Assembly (NCBI GenBank): GCA_016285355.1
Contig: JAEEQP010000048.1
Location: 1 to 30,410 of the forward strand
DNA: 30,410 bases
Origin: Bacteroidales bacterium
GTDB lineage: Bacteria; Bacteroidota; Bacteroidia; Bacteroidales; F082
Direction: 5' to 3'
This document shows positions 1 through 8,339 of the stretch, piece after piece. Position numbers and translations under genes: made by a program. Numbering within the stretch: the stretch's first letter is position 1; each line of letters starts with the position of its first letter. Under the pieces are notes generated by a model that saw only the letters and a list, made by a program, of their open reading frames with translations, ran no database searches and was not told the DNA's origin.

Positions 1-2053
1 AGCCGTCCTCGACGCTGGTCAAGCCGATGAAGGGCATTTGGTTTTCGAAGTGGCGCCCCGCGATTTCGCCTCCGCCAACATTCCTCAAATTGTAGTATTG
101 GACCAACGACGCATTGCTGACGATGCTGCCGATATAGCGGCCATACACCTGCGGGATGATGCTGAACCGTCCGTTGGCAGGCGTGATGTAGGCTTGGAAG
201 GTGTAGTTGATGTCGAAATACTTCTCTTTGGTGGAAGTCAGGTAGTAATAGTTGCTGCTCAGGTTGGCCAAGATGCCGTGATTGGCGAAATAGGGGTCGT
301 CCAGATTGTCGTATTGCATCCTGAAGAAAGGAGCCAATAGCGTGTTATCCTTGAAATAGTACTCGTCGAAGGTGCTTGCCTCGAAGGAGGATTTGTCGTA
401 GGTCGTATAGATGAACGACGCCCCCACGTTGGTGCTGAAATTGAGCAGGTGGAACTCCGAAATGCTGGCGCTGGCTTTCATTTGCAGGTAGTGCAGGTTG
501 ATATACTTGTCGAGGTAGCCTCTTGTGCGGAAATGCTCGTCCCTGTAGTCGGCGGTCACATTGAAATTGGCGAGCGACGAGCGCGAGTAGGTGTATTTGA
601 GGCTGATTTTGGGGTTATAGCTCAACTTCGCAGATAGATTGAGTTTTGAGCCGTTGAACTTCTTCTCGTTCAAGCCGACACTAAGCAACAATGCAGCACC
701 TTCCTCGGTATCGTAGCGCACACCCAAACCAAAAACATGGGGCTTGGCAGGTTTCATGTCGACATTTAGGTCGTAAGCGTCTGAAAGTTGGTTATTCCAT
801 TGTGTGGAATCGCTTTCCATAATCCGATAGGTAATTTCGTCGAAACAGCCCGTGCCACGATACACTTTCATGGCATTTTCAACGTCGTCTTGCATATAAC
901 GGTTTCCCGCCTCCAGGCCACCTTTGCGAAGGAGCCAGCGACTATCTTTAGGAGACGCATTATCGAATTTGATGGATTGGATGAGCACCGCATCTGTAGC
1001 CAAATTCTTGGCATGAGGCGCACGCAACGTTTTGCTGACAGGATGTCCCGCCGAGGCATCTACCGCCTTTTTGATGGACAAAAGTTGGTCGTGGAAGTCA
1101 CTGGCACGCTTGTAACCTCTGCCCACCAAAGTGTCAATGGCTTCGGGCGTGAAGCTAAGCATACCGAAGCCGCTGATGTCGGGGATGATATGGACATCGC
1201 ACATCTTGCGGTTGTCTATACGTTTGGCACTTGTGCTGTTGGTGACCAACCGGCCAAACACCTGGGGTAGCGACTTGATGTCGTTGGTGGTGATGTCTTT
1301 CGTCGAAGTGACCTCAACGCCGATGATAATGTCGGCTCCCATCTCGCGGAGCACATCAGCAGGGAAGTTGTTCACCAAGCCGCCGTCGACCAGCACTTTG
1401 TCTCCTATCGTGACAGGAGAAAACAAGCCAGGAATAGCCATGCTGGCACGCATCGCCGTAGGCACGCTGCCGTTACGTAGCACCACTTCCTCACCTGTAA
1501 CCATGTCAGTGGCCACGCAGGCAAAGGGAATGGGCAAGTCGTTGAAATCCATTTCCCCCTGATAGCCCACACACAGGTTGTTGAACAGGTTGATGAGCGA
1601 ACTGTTATTGACATACGCACTCGGCAGTTGGCTGATGAAACTTGTATTGGAGTCTTTTTTATAAAGGCTTTCGAGACTAAACGGCACATTAAGTACCATA
1701 GTGCTGTTGCGTTGCCGCACTTCTTCCGACATCATGGGGCGGTCAATTTTGTTGCCGATATATTCCGACCAGTTGATGCCGGCGATGAGTTGGGTGAGTT
1801 CGTCAGGCGAATATCCCAAGGCATAAAAGCCCCCGATGATGGAGCCCATGCTGGTGCCCGCCACATAGTCGACAGGGATGCCCATCTCTTCGATGTATTT
1901 CAACACGCCGATATGTGACGCGCCTTTGGCGCCACCGCCACCCAGCACCACACCGACTTTGAGGCGCGGCGGACGAATGGTGTCATTATTGGCTTGCAAC
2001 ACGAAGGTTGCTGACAAAAGAGCAATGAATAAGCAGATTTTCTTCATTTTCAT
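1..2053 (-). CDS. Patatin-like phospholipase with C-terminal outer-membrane barrel (partial, 3' end off window)
   Basis: The reading frame starts at 2053 (or 2047: the protein begins MKMKK) and stays open to the left edge, giving 684 codons without a stop, so the C-terminus is missing. A signal peptide (about residues 1-21) precedes a patatin domain with the oxyanion loop GGGGAKG at 38-44, the nucleophile elbow GTSMG with Ser68, and the catalytic Asp in DGG near residue 200. The rest (from about 340) reads like a POTRA segment followed by beta-barrel strands of the BamA/TamA (surface antigen D15) type, rich in alternating aromatic residues such as the YYYLTS stretch. Family knowledge: PlpD-like proteins are outer-membrane or autotransported lipid acyl hydrolases. 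A substrate cannot be read from the sequence. It is the first minus-strand gene downstream of a terminator that separates it from the lipoprotein genes. Confidence 0.9.
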   Translation of the reverse strand, partial: MKMKKICLFIALLSATFVLQANNDTIRPPRLKVGVVLGGGGAKGASHIGVLKYIEEMGIPVDYVAGTSMGSIIGGFYALGYSPDELTQLIAGINWSEYIGNKIDRPMMSEEVRQRNSTMVLNVPFSLESLYKKDSNTSFISQLPSAYVNNSSLINLFNNLCVGYQGEMDFNDLPIPFACVATDMVTGEEVVLRNGSVPTAMRASMAIPGLFSPVTIGDKVLVDGGLVNNFPADVLREMGADIIIGVEVTSTKDITTNDIKSLPQVFGRLVTNSTSAKRIDNRKMCDVHIIPDISGFGMLSFTPEAIDTLVGRGYKRASDFHDQLLSIKKAVDASAGHPVSKTLRAPHAKNLATDAVLIQSIKFDNASPKDSRWLLRKGGLEAGNRYMQDDVENAMKVYRGTGCFDEITYRIMESDSTQWNNQLSDAYDLNVDMKPAKPHVFGLGVRYDTEEGAALLLSVGLNEKKFNGSKLNLSAKLSYNPKISLKYTYSRSSLANFNVTADYRDEHFRTRGYLDKYINLHYLQMKASASISEFHLLNFSTNVGASFIYTTYDKSSFEASTFDEYYFKDNTLLAPFFRMQYDNLDDPYFANHGILANLSSNYYYLTSTKEKYFDINYTFQAYITPANGRFSIIPQVYGRYIGSIVSNASLVQYYNLRNVGGGEIAGRHFENQMPFIGLTSVEDG

Positions 2054-2068
2054 CGGAATTAGAACGGA

Positions 2069-2076
2069 CAAAAATA
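2069..2076 (-). promoter_or_regulatory. Possible -7 promoter element for the patatin gene
   Basis: The minus strand reads TATTTTTG here, matching the Bacteroidota -7 consensus TAnnTTTG, 16 bases before the ATG at 2053. I see no convincing TTTG about 20 bases upstream, so this is weak. Confidence 0.35.
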
Positions 2077-2106
2077 CGGTTTTTTCGGGAATGCAGCCCA
2101 TTTAAT

Positions 2107-2139
2107 AAAAAAAGAAGGACTGCCCTTGGTGAGCAGTCC
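2107..2139 (-). terminator. Rho-independent terminator after the lipoprotein gene
   Basis: The arms GGACTGC (2117-2123) and GCAGTCC (2133-2139) form a 7-bp stem with a 9-base loop. In minus-strand reading the stem is followed by TTC and a run of seven T. It lies 37 bases past the stop of the gene at 2176-2607. Confidence 0.75.
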
Positions 2140-2175
2140 CGTTATACCCCATTTTGCTCATTAAGCAGGGAAAGA

Positions 2176-2607
2176 TTATTTCTTCAGCTTGCCCAAGCGA
2201 GCGGTCACCTTATAGGTGGTCTTTGAATAAAGGTCAGTGCCGAGAATCGGGGCATGACGATGGCTTTCCACTTGAGGATAGATCACCACATCGTAGCCGG
2301 GGTTCTTCTTCATCAGGTTGTACAGAGCGTAGTTGCTGCCAGTGGGAACGACGGTTCCGATGTAAGGAATAGCAGTACCGAAGTCGGAAGTTTCACCGAT
2401 TTCATTGGTGCCAAAGAGATGAGCCCAGTCAATACCGAGCACGCGGATAACAGTGGCTTCACCGGTCACAGTACCTGACAGGTCAAAGTCAGCAGCATGA
2501 AATTCAACATTGGCATTGGGGCCCTTCATGCTGTGAGTGTAAGTGTTGCAGCTAGCCATGAACAGCATGGCAAAACCGCAGATTAATAACAGTCTGAATT
2601 TCTTCAT
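2176..2607 (-). CDS. Small outer-membrane lipoprotein, DUF6567-like
   Basis: This 143-residue protein has a lipoprotein signal peptide with the lipobox-like MASC (Cys20), so it should be lipid-anchored in the envelope. The mature part contains the pattern NVEFHAADFDLSGTVTGEAT and later an alanine/tyrosine stretch followed by YDVVIYPQ, which resembles small Bacteroidota lipoproteins annotated as DUF6567 or TRL-like. That assignment is from memory of the family pattern and is tentative. It is probably co-transcribed with the barrel-like protein at 2670-3245 (62-base gap, no terminator seen between them) and is followed by a good terminator. The role is unknown. Confidence 0.75.
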   Translation of the reverse strand: MKKFRLLLICGFAMLFMASCNTYTHSMKGPNANVEFHAADFDLSGTVTGEATVIRVLGIDWAHLFGTNEIGETSDFGTAIPYIGTVVPTGSNYALYNLMKKNPGYDVVIYPQVESHRHAPILGTDLYSKTTYKVTARLGKLKK

Positions 2608-2669
2608 GATGTTTAGATTTTAGGTTGATTAAATTTGTTAATTATACGTATAATTTAATGGGGTCATTG

Positions 2670-3245
2670 TTATTTCTTCATTCTCATCAGATTGACCGTG
2701 AGATTGCCATAGACAGCATGGGCAGTGCAAATGCCACCAATCTCAAGCCAGTTGATAGGCTTCACCGAAAGGCCAACGCCATAGTTGAAGTGGTTATAGA
2801 TTTCGTCGCGAACGTAATCGTGGTAGATGGAATGGTTTTCCGTATCCACGTTTATGGAGTTGCCGATGGTTCTTCCTGAGGTTTCGTTGCTGTAGCCAAC
2901 TAAAGGAATGAGGTTCAGCCAAGATGTGACGGGAATTTTGTAGCCCATGTTGATGGTAAGAGCTGTTTGGTCGGGATATTCTGCTAAGGTCACTGTCTTA
3001 TCCCATTTATGCTCGGGAGACCGGTAGATAAAGTCCATATAAACACCTACCAAAGACACACTTGCACCGACACCTAAACCAGAAAAAGTCTTGTCAATTT
3101 GACCATTAAAATGATAGCCCACCACACCGACATTCACGCCAATGGTGACATCAGACATGTTCTGCGAGAAATCGAACCATTGTGCTTTCACGCTACCCAC
3201 TGTAAGAGCCAGCAATGCAATCAGGATAATTGATTTTTTCCTCAT
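2670..3245 (-). CDS. Secreted outer-membrane beta-barrel-like protein, function unknown
   Basis: The 191-residue product has a clear Sec signal peptide ending in VKA-Q (about residue 21). The mature part alternates small/polar and hydrophobic residues with repeated glycines and aromatics, as in GVNVGVVGYHF and FNYGVGLSVKP, typical of small 8-stranded outer-membrane barrels. It ends in a basic tail (NLMRMKK) rather than the usual terminal Phe, so a barrel is inferred, not proven. A TATCTTTG -7 element lies 29 bases upstream of the start. It is followed on the same strand by the small lipoprotein at 2176-2607. Confidence 0.7.
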   Translation of the reverse strand: MRKKSIILIALLALTVGSVKAQWFDFSQNMSDVTIGVNVGVVGYHFNGQIDKTFSGLGVGASVSLVGVYMDFIYRSPEHKWDKTVTLAEYPDQTALTINMGYKIPVTSWLNLIPLVGYSNETSGRTIGNSINVDTENHSIYHDYVRDEIYNHFNYGVGLSVKPINWLEIGGICTAHAVYGNLTVNLMRMKK

Positions 3246-3273
3246 AACAATTGATTAGTATTGATTGAAGTTG

Positions 3274-3281
3274 CAAAGATA
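3274..3281 (-). promoter_or_regulatory. -7 promoter element for the barrel-like gene
   Basis: The minus strand reads TATCTTTG, matching TAnnTTTG, 29-36 bases upstream of the ATG at 3245. The upstream -33 element is weak (ATTG with a 19-base spacer at 3301-3304). Confidence 0.5.
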
Positions 3282-3342
3282 GCATTTTTTTTTATTCTGA
3301 CAATTTATTTTAATTTAGTTGTTTCATTGGAAAGTAAAATAA

Positions 3343-3528
3343 GTGTCCGGGAAAGGCATAGTGGTATTAGTCCCAACGACCCACGATGCCAAGATAATGG
3401 CTTTAGGCAGCAAACTCTCCAACATGCGGGCCATCGCCCGCGACTATGCCGAGATAGGCGATGCCCTCTGGAGGAGACTTCAACTTAGTGACGCTCAACG
3501 AGAAATCAAAAGTCTTTCTCTAATATGA
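3343..3528 (+). other. Coding-like fragment between two minus-strand genes, possible gene remnant
   Basis: A GTG-started frame of 61 codons runs opposite to its neighbours. Its first 48 codons or so use G/C-rich third positions like real genes in this window and read as a helical sequence (LGSKLSNMRAIARDYAEIGD), while the flanks are AT-rich intergenic DNA. It has no signal peptide or known motif and its last 23 bases overlap the lipoprotein gene at 3506-3979. I read it as a possible remnant of a lost gene. A functional small protein is less likely. I do not recognise the family. Confidence 0.25.
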
Positions 3529-3979
3529 AATTCAGTCGTTCGGGTTGTACTGCAACGAGATTAAGAAAACGCTCCCTTGAATTTTGACTCAATCCTCCTT
3601 TCATGGAAATACGTAATGAGTCATTATTATAGATTCCAATTCCTAAATACTTTCCATACACCACTGGATCGGGAAGTTCTGTTTCATTGTAGGTAAAAGT
3701 TCCTTCCATCTTGGCATGGAAAGGGCGTGTGATCTCAACAGTCTTTTCCCAAGGCAACGTGCAATTGGTCTCGGTTACAGACTGGCCATTGGCATCTGTG
3801 TAGGTCTCGTCAAGCTTAAAGCATGGTGACATGGTCAAATTGTTAGACGTGTCTGCAACTCTATATACTATTGTATAAATATTAGAAGTCGGTTCTGGTT
3901 TCGGAGTGATTTTTTTACATCCTGCGAGCATCACGCCACCCATAAGCAGGATGGAAAACAAAAACATTACTTTTTTCAT
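3506..3979 (-). CDS. Hypothetical lipoprotein
   Basis: The 157-residue product starts with a lipoprotein signal peptide and lipobox LAGC (Cys21), followed by a Lys/Pro/Glu linker typical of Bacteroidota surface or periplasmic lipoproteins. The remainder is predicted beta-rich (YTIVYRVAD, KTVEITRPFHAKMEGTF) with two further cysteines (in SPCFK and ETNCT) that could form a disulfide. No known domain was recognised. It lies 81 bases downstream of the decarboxylase operon, from which it is separated by a terminator at 4006-4039, so it should have its own promoter, though I see no TAnnTTTG element. Confidence 0.7.
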   Translation of the reverse strand: MKKVMFLFSILLMGGVMLAGCKKITPKPEPTSNIYTIVYRVADTSNNLTMSPCFKLDETYTDANGQSVTETNCTLPWEKTVEITRPFHAKMEGTFTYNETELPDPVVYGKYLGIGIYNNDSLRISMKGGLSQNSRERFLNLVAVQPERLNFILEKDF

Positions 3980-4005
3980 TTTGAACTGTTTTTTGGATTG
4001 TCATT

Positions 4006-4039
4006 AAAAGGGACTGCCTCTTTTTTTTGAAGCAGTCCC
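4006..4039 (-). terminator. Rho-independent terminator of the decarboxylase operon
   Basis: The arms GGGACTGC (4010-4017) and GCAGTCCC (4032-4039) form an 8-bp stem around a 14-base loop. In minus-strand reading TTTTA follows directly. It starts 22 bases after the stop codon of the beta subunit gene. Confidence 0.75.
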
Positions 4040-4060
4040 ATATAATATAAGGTGTGTAAA

Positions 4061-5800
4061 TTACATCATCAAGAACGACATCATCACACCAGCTGCAACA
4101 GCGGAGCCAATAACGCCAGAAACATTCGGGGCCATGGCATGCATAAGCAGGTGGTTCGACGGGTCGTACTTCTGACCTTCCACTTCGACGACGCGGGCGC
4201 TGTCCGGCACAGCCGAAACACCAGCGGCACCAATCATCGGGTTGATCTTCTCCTTCAGGAAGAGGTTCATCAACTTGGCACCCAGCAGACCGCCAGCGGT
4301 GGCCACGCAGAACGAAGCGGCACCAAGGATGAAGATCTTGATGGAGCTCGAAGTCAGGAACACGGAGGCCTGAGTGGAGGCACCCACGGTGAGACCCAAG
4401 ATGATGGTGACGATGTCAATCAAAGGATTAGAGGCAGTGTTCTGCAAACGCTTCACAACGCCCGACTCCTTGATGATATTGCCGAAGAACAGCATACCCA
4501 GCAGCGGCAGAGCCGTGGGGCTGATGAAGGTGGTCAGAATGAGGCCGACGATGGGGAACATGATCTTTTCGGTCTTGTTAACCATACGAGGAGCACCCAT
4601 CTTGATGAGGCGTTCTTCCTTGGTGGTCAGCAGACGGATGATAGGCGGCTGAATCACAGGCACCAAAGCCATGTAGGAATAAGCTGCAATGGCGATGGGA
4701 CCGATGAGGTTACGTGTGCCGTTCATGCCATTAGCGAGACGCGAAGACAGGAAGATGGCGGTAGGACCGTCAGCACCACCGATGATACCGATAGCGCCAG
4801 CCTCACGCAGGTTGAAGCCGAGGTACAAAGCACCGATGAAGGTGATGAACACACCCAATTGAGCGGCAGCACCAAGAATCATCAGCTTCGGGTTGGCGAT
4901 GAGCGACGAGAAGTCGGTCATGGCACCAATGCCCAAGAAGATTAAAGGCGGATACACACCTGAGGTCACGCCGAAGTACAGGTAGTTCAGCACACTGCCC
5001 TTCTGGTAAAGACCCGTCTGGAGGTTCAGTTCACCGCTTTGGAACACACTCGTCATCAAACCCTTCACACCTTCGATGTCGTTGTTATTCAAGCCGTAGT
5101 CAGCCATATTGAGATGTTCGACTTGCTTGATGGCTTCGCTGAGCACCATGTGTTTATCGCCTGGATTGTCGCCAAAGACAGCCACCAACAGGGCTTTCGC
5201 GGTGTCCAAATCAAAATTGAGCGTTGCGGGGTCTAGTGCTTGTAGATTAGCCATGGCATCAGCAAAGGTAACACCGAAGCCTTGGAAGAAGGGAATGTTT
5301 CCCACAATGATACCTGTCCCAATCGGGATGAGCAGCATAGGCTCGAACTCGAAGCGGATAGCCAGGAAAATGAAAAGGATACCCACCAAAATCATGATGA
5401 TGTTGCCAATCTTGCAGTTTCTGAAACCCGTGAGTATCCAGAAGTTGCGCAAACCTTCGGTCAAACGGTCTTTGGTGGACATTTCCTTGACTTCCTCTTT
5501 GGCGACATGGGCTTTGACATTCTTGTTTTCCAAAGTCGTCACACGCTTGTCGAGGTTCTGAATTTGCTGATCCAATTCGGCTGACTTTTGCTGTTCTGCG
5601 ACAATCGCGTCAGCCATTTCAGCCAGCTGGGCGTTGCTTTCCTCGGGGGTCATCTCGCTGACCTGTTCGGTCTTCCCAAGGTCGGCGACTCTGGTGGCGA
5701 ACATCGGGTTGTTGACAACCACCATGTTCAGCAGCATCAGGAGCACCAACGAGCCGATGATGACCGCAGGCTTTCTGTAAATACTTTTCTTGCCTAACAT
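4061..5800 (-). CDS. mmdB: Na+-translocating decarboxylase beta subunit (methylmalonyl-CoA/oxaloacetate type)
   Basis: This 579-residue membrane protein is the sodium-pumping subunit that couples decarboxylation of the carboxybiotin carrier to Na+ export. The family hallmark GGADGPTAIF, and near the C-terminus the DSARVVEVEGQKYDPSNH block followed by MHAMAPNVSGVIGSAVAAG, are both present, together with many hydrophobic helices. The canonical part starts near residue 120. Before it is an extension with one transmembrane helix (about 10-30) and a Glu/Gln-rich heptad-like segment (about 65-100), so the protein is over 100 residues longer than the usual 380-440. The gene is last in the mce-mmdA-gamma-biotin carrier-beta operon, 4 bases after the biotin carrier gene. 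Context (mmdA, epimerase) favours methylmalonyl-CoA over oxaloacetate as the substrate of the complex. Confidence 0.95.
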   Translation of the reverse strand: MLGKKSIYRKPAVIIGSLVLLMLLNMVVVNNPMFATRVADLGKTEQVSEMTPEESNAQLAEMADAIVAEQQKSAELDQQIQNLDKRVTTLENKNVKAHVAKEEVKEMSTKDRLTEGLRNFWILTGFRNCKIGNIIMILVGILFIFLAIRFEFEPMLLIPIGTGIIVGNIPFFQGFGVTFADAMANLQALDPATLNFDLDTAKALLVAVFGDNPGDKHMVLSEAIKQVEHLNMADYGLNNNDIEGVKGLMTSVFQSGELNLQTGLYQKGSVLNYLYFGVTSGVYPPLIFLGIGAMTDFSSLIANPKLMILGAAAQLGVFITFIGALYLGFNLREAGAIGIIGGADGPTAIFLSSRLANGMNGTRNLIGPIAIAAYSYMALVPVIQPPIIRLLTTKEERLIKMGAPRMVNKTEKIMFPIVGLILTTFISPTALPLLGMLFFGNIIKESGVVKRLQNTASNPLIDIVTIILGLTVGASTQASVFLTSSSIKIFILGAASFCVATAGGLLGAKLMNLFLKEKINPMIGAAGVSAVPDSARVVEVEGQKYDPSNHLLMHAMAPNVSGVIGSAVAAGVMMSFLMM

Positions 5801-5804
5801 GACC

Positions 5805-6242
5805 TTATCCGATTACGATTAAAGTATCACCTTGAAGCACATTGTCGCCCTGGCGGCAGTTGATGGCGGTGATGGTACCGTCAGCCTCGGCCAGCAGGTT
5901 GTTTTCCATCTTCATGGCTTCGTACATGAGCAGCTTGTCACCCTTCTTCACGGTGTCGCCTTGCTTGACGAAGATTTGCATGATGGTTCCAGGAAGCGGA
6001 GCAGCCATTTTGTAGCCAGCGCCACTGGCAGCGGCGGCAGGTTTCGAGGCAGCCGGAGCCGAACTCGAAGCGGCAGGCTTGGCAGCGGGACGGGCCACAG
6101 GAGCCACGACCGGAGCGGCTTGCTCTTCCATTTCCACTTGATATTCAGTGCCATTCACATTGACCGTGGCGATGTTGCCCTCAATGTTCTGGACTTCTAC
6201 TTCGTATGGTTTCCCACTAATGGTGAATTTGAATTTTTTCAT
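5805..6242 (-). CDS. mmdC: Biotin carboxyl carrier subunit of the decarboxylase
   Basis: The 145-residue protein ends in a biotinyl domain with the attachment motif EAMKMEN (biotin on Lys111) and the paired glycine hairpin (FVKQGDTVKKGDKL). An N-terminal beta-rich segment (1-40) is joined to it by an Ala/Pro-rich flexible linker (about 42-75), the normal layout of decarboxylase biotin carriers. It carries the CO2 group from the carboxyltransferase to the membrane beta subunit. The gene sits 11 bases after the gamma subunit gene and 4 bases before the beta subunit gene, so the three are translationally close and surely co-transcribed. Confidence 0.93.
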   Translation of the reverse strand: MKKFKFTISGKPYEVEVQNIEGNIATVNVNGTEYQVEMEEQAAPVVAPVARPAAKPAASSSAPAASKPAAAASGAGYKMAAPLPGTIMQIFVKQGDTVKKGDKLLMYEAMKMENNLLAEADGTITAINCRQGDNVLQGDTLIVIG

Positions 6243-6253
6243 TTTTCTACAAT

Positions 6254-6637
6254 TTAACGTTTCCAGTGTCTAACTCCGTAATTCTTATCGTTCCAAGAAG
6301 TTACCCTTCTCTCGATGGTAATCACATTGCTCTCCTCGTCGTGGAGGTTGGTGGAGAGATAGAGGGCCATGCCGATGGCGGTCAGCACCTCGGGGGCAAT
6401 CTCGCCTTCAGCCAACTTAACGGCAGGCTTTACCGTCGTCACGGGCTTAATCTCCTTCACCTCGTTTTTCTTGGCATCCTGCTTCTTGAAGTAGGCAGCC
6501 ACGCCACGGAAAATGGTTGAAAGGATGAAGAGGGCGATGACGACAATCAGAAATCCCGCGATGGTGACAATCCAGCCTTTGGTGTAGACCCAATCTTCGT
6601 GAGCCAACAGTAATGATATTTGTAACAGGTTCATCAC
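6254..6637 (-). CDS. Decarboxylase gamma/delta subunit, OadG-like
   Basis: The 127-residue product has one transmembrane helix near the N-terminus (about 22-46, with VTIAGFLIVVIALFIL), a Lys-rich cytoplasmic linker and a C-terminal domain that includes EIAPEVLTAIGMALYLS. This is the shape of OadG/MmdD proteins, which anchor the soluble carboxyltransferase and biotin carrier to the membrane beta subunit. Sequence conservation in this family is low, so the call rests largely on size, topology and its place between mmdA (15 bases upstream) and the biotin carrier. Confidence 0.85.
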   Translation of the reverse strand: MMNLLQISLLLAHEDWVYTKGWIVTIAGFLIVVIALFILSTIFRGVAAYFKKQDAKKNEVKEIKPVTTVKPAVKLAEGEIAPEVLTAIGMALYLSTNLHDEESNVITIERRVTSWNDKNYGVRHWKR

Positions 6638-6652
6638 TTTATGGATTTAGGG

Positions 6653-8212
6653 TTACAGCGGGATGTTCGAATGTTTCTTCTCGGGATTGGCCAAACGCTT
6701 CGTCTCAAGGGTGCGCAGGGCACGGATGACACGGAAACGAGTGTTGCGCGGCTCGATGACATCGTCGATGTAGCCGAACTTGGCAGCTTCGTAAGGATTG
6801 GCAAACTTCTTGGTGTATTCATCCACCTTTTTGGCAACGAACTCGGCGCGCTCCTCAGGATTCTCAATCTCAGAAATCTTCTTGCCATCAAGCACTTCAA
6901 CGGCACCGCTGGCACCCATGACGGCGATTTCAGCGGTCGGCCAAGCGTAGTTCACGTCGTTGCGCAGCTGCTTGCAGCCCATCACGAGGTGAGAACCACC
7001 GTAGGACTTACGCAGGGTGACGGTGACCTTCGGCACAGTGGATTCGCCGTAGGCATAGAGCAACTTGGCGCCGTGGACGATGATGCCGTTGTACTCTTGA
7101 CCCGTACCAGGCAGGAAGCCAGGGACGTCGACCAAGGTCACGATTGGGATGTTGAAGGCGTCGCAGAAACGCACGAAACGGGCACCCTTACGCGAAGCGT
7201 CGCAGTCCAACACGCCAGCGAAGAAGGCCGGGTTGTTGGCCACGATACCCACCGACATACCATCGAAGCGGGCGAAACCGACGATGATGTTCTTGGCGTA
7301 GTTCTTATGGATTTCTAAGAAGTCGCCATTATCAACGATGGCATTGATGATGTCACCGACGTTGTAAGGCTTGTTCGGGTTGTCGGGAATGATCTGGTTC
7401 AGTGCATCTTCCATGCGGTCGATGGGGTCGTTGCACTCCACCAAAGGAGCATTCTCCATGTTGTTCTGCGGGATGAAAGAGATGAGTCTGCGGATGATGG
7501 AGAGACCTTCCTCTTCAGTTTCGGCAGCGAAGTGGGCCACGCCCGACTTCTGGCTGTGGATGCGGGCACCACCGAGGTCGTCGGTGCTGACATCCTCGCC
7601 GATGACGGTTTTCACGACTTTCGGACCCGTGAGGAACATATAGCTGCCCACATTGGTCATGATGATGAAGTCGGTGAGGGCGGGTGAATACACGGCGCCG
7701 CCGGCGCAGGGACCGAAGATGGCCGAAATCTGCGGGATGACACCCGAAGCGTTGATGTTGCGCTGGAAGATTTCAGCGTATCCGGCAAGAGAGCGTGAGC
7801 CCTCTTGAATACGGGCACCGCCCGAGTCGCAGATGCCGATGACGGGCGCGCCAACCTTCATGGCTTGGTCCATCACCTTGCAGATTTTCAGCGACATGGT
7901 CTCACTCAAGGCACCGCCAAACACGGTGAAGTCTTGAGCGTAAACGTAAACGACGCGGCCGTCGATGGTGCCGTGACCTGTGACGACGCCGTCGCCGAGG
8001 AATTGTTGCTTGTCGAGACCGAAATCGACGGTACGATGGGTCACGAACATGTCAGTCTCTTCGAAACTGCCTTCGTCGAGCAGGAGGGCGATGCGTTCGC
8101 GGGCAGTCATTTTGCCCTTCGCATGTTGGGAGTCGATGCGCTTCTGGCCGCCACCGAGACGGGCCTCGTTGCGCTTCTCCAACAGTTCTTGTATTTTCTG
8201 TTCGATTAACAT
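6653..8212 (-). CDS. mmdA: Methylmalonyl-CoA decarboxylase alpha subunit (carboxyltransferase)
   Basis: The 519-residue protein matches the length of the acyl-CoA carboxyltransferase family (MmdA, PccB). Visible landmarks are the N-half block with FGGALSE and [11 protein letters not shown], the oxyanion-type [16 protein letters not shown], the C-half block [17 protein letters not shown], and [29 protein letters not shown]. It transfers the carboxyl group of methylmalonyl-CoA to biotin, yielding propionyl-CoA. The same fold also serves propionyl-CoA carboxylase, but the adjacent membrane beta and gamma subunits and the absence of a biotin carboxylase gene support the Na+-pumping decarboxylase. 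A repeat-built hairpin lies in the 127-base gap separating it from mce. Confidence 0.95.
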   Translation of the reverse strand: MLIEQKIQELLEKRNEARLGGGQKRIDSQHAKGKMTARERIALLLDEGSFEETDMFVTHRTVDFGLDKQQFLGDGVVTGHGTIDGRVVYVYAQDFTVFGGALSETMSLKICKVMDQAMKVGAPVIGICDSGGARIQEGSRSLAGYAEIFQRNINASGVIPQISAIFGPCAGGAVYSPALTDFIIMTNVGSYMFLTGPKVVKTVIGEDVSTDDLGGARIHSQKSGVAHFAAETEEEGLSIIRRLISFIPQNNMENAPLVECNDPIDRMEDALNQIIPDNPNKPYNVGDIINAIVDNGDFLEIHKNYAKNIIVGFARFDGMSVGIVANNPAFFAGVLDCDASRKGARFVRFCDAFNIPIVTLVDVPGFLPGTGQEYNGIIVHGAKLLYAYGESTVPKVTVTLRKSYGGSHLVMGCKQLRNDVNYAWPTAEIAVMGASGAVEVLDGKKISEIENPEERAEFVAKKVDEYTKKFANPYEAAKFGYIDDVIEPRNTRFRVIRALRTLETKRLANPEKKHSNIPL

Positions 8213-8246
8213 GATTTATAGTGTGTTATGATTATTTCATTGTATT

Positions 8247-8314
8247 GCAATCAGCTGTCAGCTATCAGCCGTCAGCAATGCGGCACTTAAAGCTGAAAGC
8301 TGACTGCTGATTGC
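8247..8314. repeat. Hairpin built from heptad repeats between mce and mmdA
   Basis: The left half (from 8251) has four tandem heptads TCAGCNN and the right half (8292-8320) four heptads GCTGANN. Arms 8247-8269 and 8292-8314 pair over 23 bases with two mismatches and a 22-base loop. There is no following T run, so it is not an obvious terminator. In the operon transcript it could modulate mRNA stability or relative expression of mce and mmdA; that is inference. Confidence 0.8.
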
Positions 8315-8339
8315 TGAAAGCCAATTGGCTTCTTGTATC

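Noticed and set aside
4052..4945. Long plus-strand open frame opposite the beta subunit gene (297 codons)
   Set aside because: It is the reverse of a well-supported membrane protein gene, is rich in His/Gln/Asp as such shadows are, and has no domain or promoter.
8247..8314. Terminator between mce and mmdA
   Set aside because: The hairpin is strong but has no T run on the minus strand, and the metabolic operon clearly continues across it.
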